DNA of 60,000 nt. It comes from Phoronis australis. Taxonomy: Eukaryota; Phoronida; Phoronidae. Position numbers and translations under genes: made by a program. A model generated the notes under the pieces. The model was not told the DNA's origin. It saw only the letters and a program-made list of their open reading frames with translations, and did no database searches. The stretch covers positions 64,001 to 124,000 of the forward strand of contig NMRA01000110.1 of the NCBI GenBank assembly GCA_002633005.1. The letters are read 5' to 3'. Numbering within the stretch: position 1 is the stretch's first letter; every line of letters begins with the position of its first letter. This document shows, in pieces, positions 55,262 to 60,000 of this stretch.

Positions 55262-55698
55262 GTTTATGCAGGGATATTCCTGAATGCGCATTTGTGCTAT
55301 TAGTGCATACAAAAGGGCACAAACACATTGCAGTTGTGCCATCCCCGGCCCAGGTACAATTTTTAAAACGAACTCTTCCAAAAATGCAAGATTCTATTAG
55401 TCAACTTACAGCCGTACAACTTATTGGTAATGTTGCAGATGTCATTAAAATGAGTGAAGAGGCCGTTAACATTTTCCAATATTTGATCGTAAATTACCAT
55501 TTCCTGTTTACAATTTTTACGTGAGCATGACTGTGTTCTAATTTTCAATGCCGTTGAGGTTTGTTTCATGTGTTACCACTTAATTACACCAAGTCTGCCA
55601 GACACAACTTTTTGAAAAAAGACACACTTTTTATCATCAGGGGCACCCAAAGGGCACAGGTTCAAATGTGGCCAGGAATATCCCTGTTTATGTAATAC
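55262..55698. mobile_element. MITE-like element with inverted ends around a small ORF
   Basis: CAGGGATATTCCTG at 55269-55282 recurs in reverse at 55673-55686. Similarity extends outward (TTTATG/ACATAA) and inward (GCATTTG/ACATTTG). The element is about 430 bp. Its left edge touches the right target-site duplication of the L1, so the LINE inserted at its border. No target-site duplication of its own was read. Confidence 0.5.
55294..55524 (+). CDS. Small ORF, unknown, possibly coding
   Basis: The frame, open before the listed start, encodes HTKGHKHIAVVPSPAQVQFL and then KMQDSISQLTAVQLIGNVAD, VIKMSEEAVNIFQYL and a stop. It has the look of a folded helical protein, not of chance translation, but I recognise no family. 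It lies within the inverted-repeat element at 55262-55698. No start codon in strong context was seen; it may be the remnant of a longer gene. Confidence 0.35.
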   Translation: MLLVHTKGHKHIAVVPSPAQVQFLKRTLPKMQDSISQLTAVQLIGNVADVIKMSEEAVNIFQYLIVNYHFLFTIFT

Positions 55699-55869
55699 CA
55701 GTCTGAGGGAGGTTCACACAGATTTTACTTCAAGTTGGATTTAGAACAGTTGAAGCTGGCAGCCTAGGCTTGGAAAAGTTTTAGTGTCCAACCTTTGTGT
55801 TTATTATATGGTTAACTTATGGGTAATCGGGAAATTCCTCGGCCTGTGTTGTAAATCACACCCAACTTC

Positions 55870-56150
55870 TGATCATCCTGAATACACTATATATAATACC
55901 ACAAGGCATGACACTCGTAACTAGGAATTCCACGAGTGCTTCACTTCACACTAAATTCTTCCCAAAAGCTGATGACAGACCTTTTATTAGTATTATAGTG
56001 TATTTGTGACGAACAGACTCAGAGGCTGAGGATGCCTGTGGTATAACTCAAAGTCTTAGCTTCTGACAGTACCTAATACACTATAAATATATACCACAAG
56101 GTATGACACTCATGACTAAAAATTCCATGGGTGCTTCACTAATTCACTAC
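55870..56150 (+). repeat. Direct duplication, about 194-bp period
   Basis: ACACTATATATAATACCACA (about 55884) and ACACTATAAATATATACCAC (about 56079) open two copies that share GACACTC, ATTCCA and GGTGCTTCACT-type steps in the same order. Confidence 0.75.
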
Positions 56151-56254
56151 AGCCGTCCATATCAAACGCAAAACTCAATAAATTTACACAAAACAAGGGT
56201 TCAGCAAACCGTGAGCAAATGAGCAATTGTACTTCCTTGTGATAGCATTTACAG

Positions 56255-56429
56255 TGTCCTGCTATGGACAGCGAGTGCAGAAAAAATTCGCGGTCGAAGC
56301 ACAAAATTCTCTCCAGAAAGTAGATGCGCACTGTCAATGTGCCCCACGTGAGTTGATACGGAATTATCCGATGACGTACGGATGGACGGTAATTGCCGAT
56401 TTATCACGGAATGTTTCAGAATGGTCTGA
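56255..56429 (+). CDS. Candidate internal exon, unknown Cys-containing protein
   Basis: An acceptor (TAGCATTTACAG, ending 56254) and a strong donor (GTAAGTG from 56430) enclose 175 bases open in one frame, entering phase 1 and leaving phase 2. The peptide runs SCYGQRVQKKFAVEAQNSLQ, then KVDAHCQCAPRELIRNYPMT and ends NVSEWSE. An N-glycosylation site (NVS) and an HCQC step suggest an extracellular protein. The hydrophobic run just before the acceptor (YFLVIAFTVSCYG) could alternatively be a signal peptide if translation starts upstream. No family recognised. Confidence 0.45.
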
Positions 56430-56578
56430 GTAAGTGTGGAGTTTGTGACCTTCCGCAATGAATCCGCAATTTCCATGCAGCACAATGACAGTGCGCATCG
56501 GCTTTATGGGATTTTTTTTAGCTTTGATCGCAAATGCTAAGCAATTGCATTGCATTGAATGCTGCAGGTATGCAACAC

Positions 56579-56611
56579 GTAGCCCCTCGGTTGGCCAGTT
56601 AGGGGCTACAA
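56579..56611. repeat. 9-bp inverted repeat (GTAGCCCCT)
   Basis: GTAGCCCCT and AGGGGCTAC face each other across about 13 bases. A short hairpin with no assigned role. Confidence 0.7.
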
Positions 56612-56619
56612 TACTTCCC

Positions 56620-59610
56620 ATCGCTTTCTGCACGAATTTCGTCCTGTGTATTTTAAACGGGCGGTAGGCCAAATCCGGCCAAAGATTAGGAGTTTTCACC
56701 TCGTCAAAAATACATTCCGCACTTAAAACTTCACCTTAAAAATGCGCTTACTTTCTTCAGTGGATCCTTCTTCTACGCATATCTTCGATGAAGCTTAGTT
56801 ACGATAATTAAGGTGACTTTGCCGAAGAATTCCAACTCCACTGTTTTGGTTGCCGTTAATTTTTTCACTATGCGCGCGATAACCACAAAGTATTTCAACT
56901 GAGTAACGTGAGTTACTGTATAGGCAAAGGCTAGCGCGAGACTGAGCGAAGCGCGTGACGCTAGCGCGTGATGCTGTTTGCAAAATAGCATGGGAAGAAA
57001 TCAGGTGAAATTTTTAAAATTTGTGTCCCTTGGACTTTTTATTCGTCGAGATGCGTGATTTCACGTAACTTACTCAAAATGGCACCCGGTGAGAGAAACT
57101 CCAACAAACCGCGACAGATTTTTATCGATTTGTTCAAATTATCTTGACTGTTCGTCTCCACCCCTCGGACTTATGGTATGACTTAATTATAACTCCGTGT
57201 GTATATATGAATGTTTCACTTCATTTTATTTCCTGTATTTTGAAATTTCTAACTTTTTGAGGGGATGTTCTATCGCCTCTGTATGCCTGCGGCAACCCGG
57301 AAGGGCGATGTAATTGCTTAACGATAGTACATCTCCACAAAAATTTCAATAAAGCAAATAAAATCAAACGAAACATGCATATATGCACATGGCGTTATAA
57401 TTAATGCATATCACCACTTAGCCTTGGTGTATACATGTACTACTAAGTATTTTGACGATAGTCTCAATACAGCTAGCTGGCTGGCTAGGTAACACTGTTC
57501 GTGTGTTGAGTTGCGTAAGACCCCGAAATTTCCCACTGCCCCGGTAGTTCTGCTCGTCATATTGCCGTGAAACTTGTAAAGTTAACGACTGGCGGATGCA
57601 ACATCCGGAGTCAACCAACACTCACCATGCCCGTTGCAGCCACTTGAGTGAAAAACAATGTAATTAACGTCATTTTGTTGCATAACTATTTGTATTTTGT
57701 AACAAAGAAAAGTCTATCACGCTCGTGACCCGCGCACGCGCCTTTTCCTGAAATTTTGCGACATCTTTCGGAAGATATTGACAGCTTCGCAGCAGCAAAA
57801 TTTGCTCTAAAATTTGGTCTGCTGGTATAAAAATGCTAAAAAGATGTAACAAAATGAAACCAGTTCCGATAATTTGTTGTGCCATGTACGCAGATTCGTG
57901 GAAGAGAAGAATAACTGATTAAAGAACTGGCCATCGAAATCCGACCCAAAAGAACGCATCACAATTTTAGCAGCAAAATAACGGCAGAACGACAATGTTG
58001 CCGAGCTCATGCACATAAATAATTTAGTTTACTCACGGAAGAGTGTCTTCAATAATGACACTAATTTTGTGAAAATGTTACTTGTTCAGTTTTTTACCCA
58101 CCATCGGCCCAACGCTTTGCTGCACCAAGGCTAACGCCCGTTTTTTGACTTGATTAAAACGTCAAATCGGAGAAAATGAGTTCCAGTTTGTTCTAAAAAT
58201 TCTGCCGTGGCTAAAATTATAATTATGTAGCTCAAAAGTGTACAACGCGGTTGGTTTGTGGTTAGATTTATTCATTTCAAATGTTGACCTTCTTTCAGTT
58301 GTTAAGAAGTCGCATACCGCGCCGCTTCTCACAAAGCGAAGTGAGTACGCCACTTGACTGTTTACGAACAAACAAAGCCAATGTCAGTAAACCATTACAA
58401 ATCTTTTCTTCACAGATTCTCTCCTGAGTGCTGCATGTGTGTGATATTGTGCCTCACATTCTCGTGGTCTACAATTCATTTCCGAAGTGTGAGAAATGTT
58501 TGCACGTCACACTGGGCTTGCCACTCGTAGCGTGAAAATTTATCGTACCTCAGAATCTCGTGTTCTTCTTTGCTGAGAAGAATTGCAGTATGAAAATTTA
58601 TGATGAGACTTTTGTAAATACATGTACAGTTCATCGTCCAGTGAACAGGCCGGTGAGCCAAACTTTGATAAGCTTATTGTGGACTTGTCTAAAGTATTGA
58701 AGCTATTTAGAATACTCCTTTTGTATATGTACGTACGTGTGGCGAGGGAGTCACATGGCGGTATGTAAGCGGCTTGGGTGCTCAGGTCACCATCCAGTGG
58801 AAACAGCATAGGGATTCCATTGAGGTCGGCATAACAGGGCACACCGTGCATTTGCACCAAGACGTCCCACCACGTCTGTCCTCAGTCTCTGCCTCATTTC
58901 TCTCAACACCTGCCTGTGCCTGTGTGTACTTTGCCTCATTATATACTCGAGCTCAAACATATACCTGTTATGTTATGGATGGTTATAGTAGACACTAGCT
59001 CAACACAATATGACTATATGAGCAGAATACATGTGGTTTATTCCAATATGGCTCAGACTGGAAGAAGTGGGAGGAAGCTTTCTAGTACAGGAAACATTGT
59101 TTAAAGCATATAATATAACATGATAGTCCATAACTACTTGTAGGGGAGTCCACAGAGGATAGTGCAATACTATAACAATATCCACCCACTGACAGTCCGT
59201 GAAAAAATTCCTCGTGACTACTGCTATGACATTAGTGGCACAGCACTGAAAAAAGTGTCCAGCCCCCCTGCGGTGATCCGCCCACAAACAATATCTCCGT
59301 CACTCACGCTGCTACGGTTATTGTGATATGGGTTGTCGACTAGAAGTTGTAATTCCTTGAAAAATATGTCTTACATAACCAACGAACCTTATTTTTTAAC
59401 AAAAATGACATGAAAAAAGTTGCCTTTGCCTTTAAGTCTACTGTGGCAGCAGCTTTGGACAACGCTTACTTCTTATGGGCAATAGATGACTTTCCTCACA
59501 CATTCTTATTTGTACTCAATTAAAGCTTTGAAATTTCAAAAAATACAAATAGGAATAAGATAGTATAGTATGTATTTAATAGCTGTAATGTTTTTTTCTG
59601 CATTTTCTTT
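56620..59610. other. No gene proven; GC-richer patch at 56860-56980
   Basis: A CpG-bearing stretch has two GCTAGCGCG copies around 56930-56970 and could be a promoter. The frame on the minus strand at 58750-58870 (VLVQMHGVPCYADLNGIPML) looks protein-like, but its plus-strand counterpart is open as well and splice borders are unclear. The rest shows nothing. Confidence 0.3.
59230..59290 (-). repeat. Reversed copy of the 11385 short repeat
   Basis: GGCACAGCACTGAAAAAAGT, then CCAGCCCCCC, matches the reverse of CAGTGCTG...CCCACTT...GGGGGCT at 11515-11560 and 41290-41340. Confidence 0.5.
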
Positions 59611-59613
59611 TAG

Positions 59614-59681
59614 TATTGGGCCATTAAGCCAGGCAGGTGTTTGATACCGCGATGCACTTTTGAGACTGCCACCAAATACTG
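59614..59681 (+). CDS. Candidate 68-nt exon, unknown gene
   Basis: A very strong acceptor (long T-rich tract then CTTTTAG, ending 59613) and a consensus donor (GTAAGTATAG from 59682) enclose 68 bases. Only the phase-0 frame is open: YWAIKPGRCLIPRCTFETAT followed by KY and a split Trp codon. Two cysteines and KPGRC hint at an extracellular module. It leaves in phase 2. The exon at 56255 leaves in phase 2, so they cannot join directly; another exon would be needed, or they belong to different genes. The gene would continue beyond the window. Confidence 0.45.
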
Positions 59682-60000
59682 GTAAGTATAGATTTGAGAA
59701 TCCAATCATTTTAAGCTTCAATTTTGTGGAGGTTATATTTCGAGTTGTAACTCAATCAAAAATTTGAAAAAATAACTCAGAAGTTATCTCTTTCTTTTGT
59801 TTGTGATAATTCTCATGTTGCCTTGTGTTGTTGATCGATGTACTGTCGGATTTAGGGAAGGTGGACTGTAGTACATGGACCGTCAACTCTGTATATTTTC
59901 AATGGACGAAATGTGTGATGTCACGCATACGCTGTGACGTCAATTATTCACTAGCGACATCTGGCAGACATAGCTTGCTTTACTTCCCGCAAGTACGTCG

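Noticed and set aside
57076-57145. Short ATG frame in GC-richer DNA (MAPGERNSNKPRQ)
   Set aside because: Only 22 codons; an internal GTGAGA could be a donor, but nothing else supports a first exon.
58540-58998. Frames on both strands near 58.8 kb
   Set aside because: The minus-strand peptide looks protein-like, but the plus strand is equally open and splice borders are weak.

Overview
This is animal genomic DNA. Coding sequence is broken into short exons with GT-AG borders and codon-split phases, no operons are visible, and most of the window is transposon or repeat sequence. TSP1 modules, an L1-like LINE, a Ty3/gypsy element, a THAP/YqaJ DNA transposon, and DIRS and mariner relics together suggest a marine invertebrate, plausibly a non-vertebrate deuterostome. 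That placement is inference; no marker gene fixes it. Seven single ambiguous bases (12113, 29177, 32494, 35351, 36686, 38090, 38779) probably mark assembly joins.

Layout. 0.1-4.1 kb (minus strand): the best host gene, two thrombospondin type-1 (TSP1) exons followed by a large last exon with one membrane segment and a cytoplasmic tail of about 650 residues. 4.8-5.1 kb: mariner relic. 6.8 and 13.4-13.6 kb: two possible further minus-strand exons. 7.9-8.9 kb: first copy of a repeat family (R) carrying promoter-type motifs. 15.7-16.9 kb: DIRS-like reverse transcriptase relic, a small repeat and an L1 3' fragment. 17.9-21.3 kb: a decayed DNA transposon with a THAP relic at one end and a YqaJ/SWIM-protein relic at the other (ISL2EU type). 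23.4-29.0 kb: tandem repeats, a MITE, and further R and S repeats, with a first coding exon at 27756-27875 (+). 29.7-31.2 kb: a repeat with a 450-bp higher-order period. 31.5-32.5 kb: small MITEs.

34.1-44.8 kb: a better preserved ISL2EU-type THAP end (34106-35990, +) and YqaJ/SWIM end (42310-44766, -). The 6 kb between them holds an L1 fragment, candidate host exons on the minus strand and a TCTCGCGAGA promoter motif. 45043-55245: a full-length L1-like element (14-bp target-site duplication) split by a nearly complete Ty3/gypsy retrotransposon (46280-51138, minus strand; 145-bp LTRs, 5-bp target-site duplication). 55.2-60 kb: a MITE-like element with a small ORF, a direct duplication, and two plus-strand candidate exons with strong splice sites.

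Working together: the TSP1 exons share phase-1 borders and assemble into one extracellular-membrane-cytoplasmic protein. The THAP transposase and YqaJ/SWIM protein are the two convergent gene products of one transposon family, seen twice. One copy of repeat R lies just upstream of the 27.7-kb exon and may serve as its promoter.
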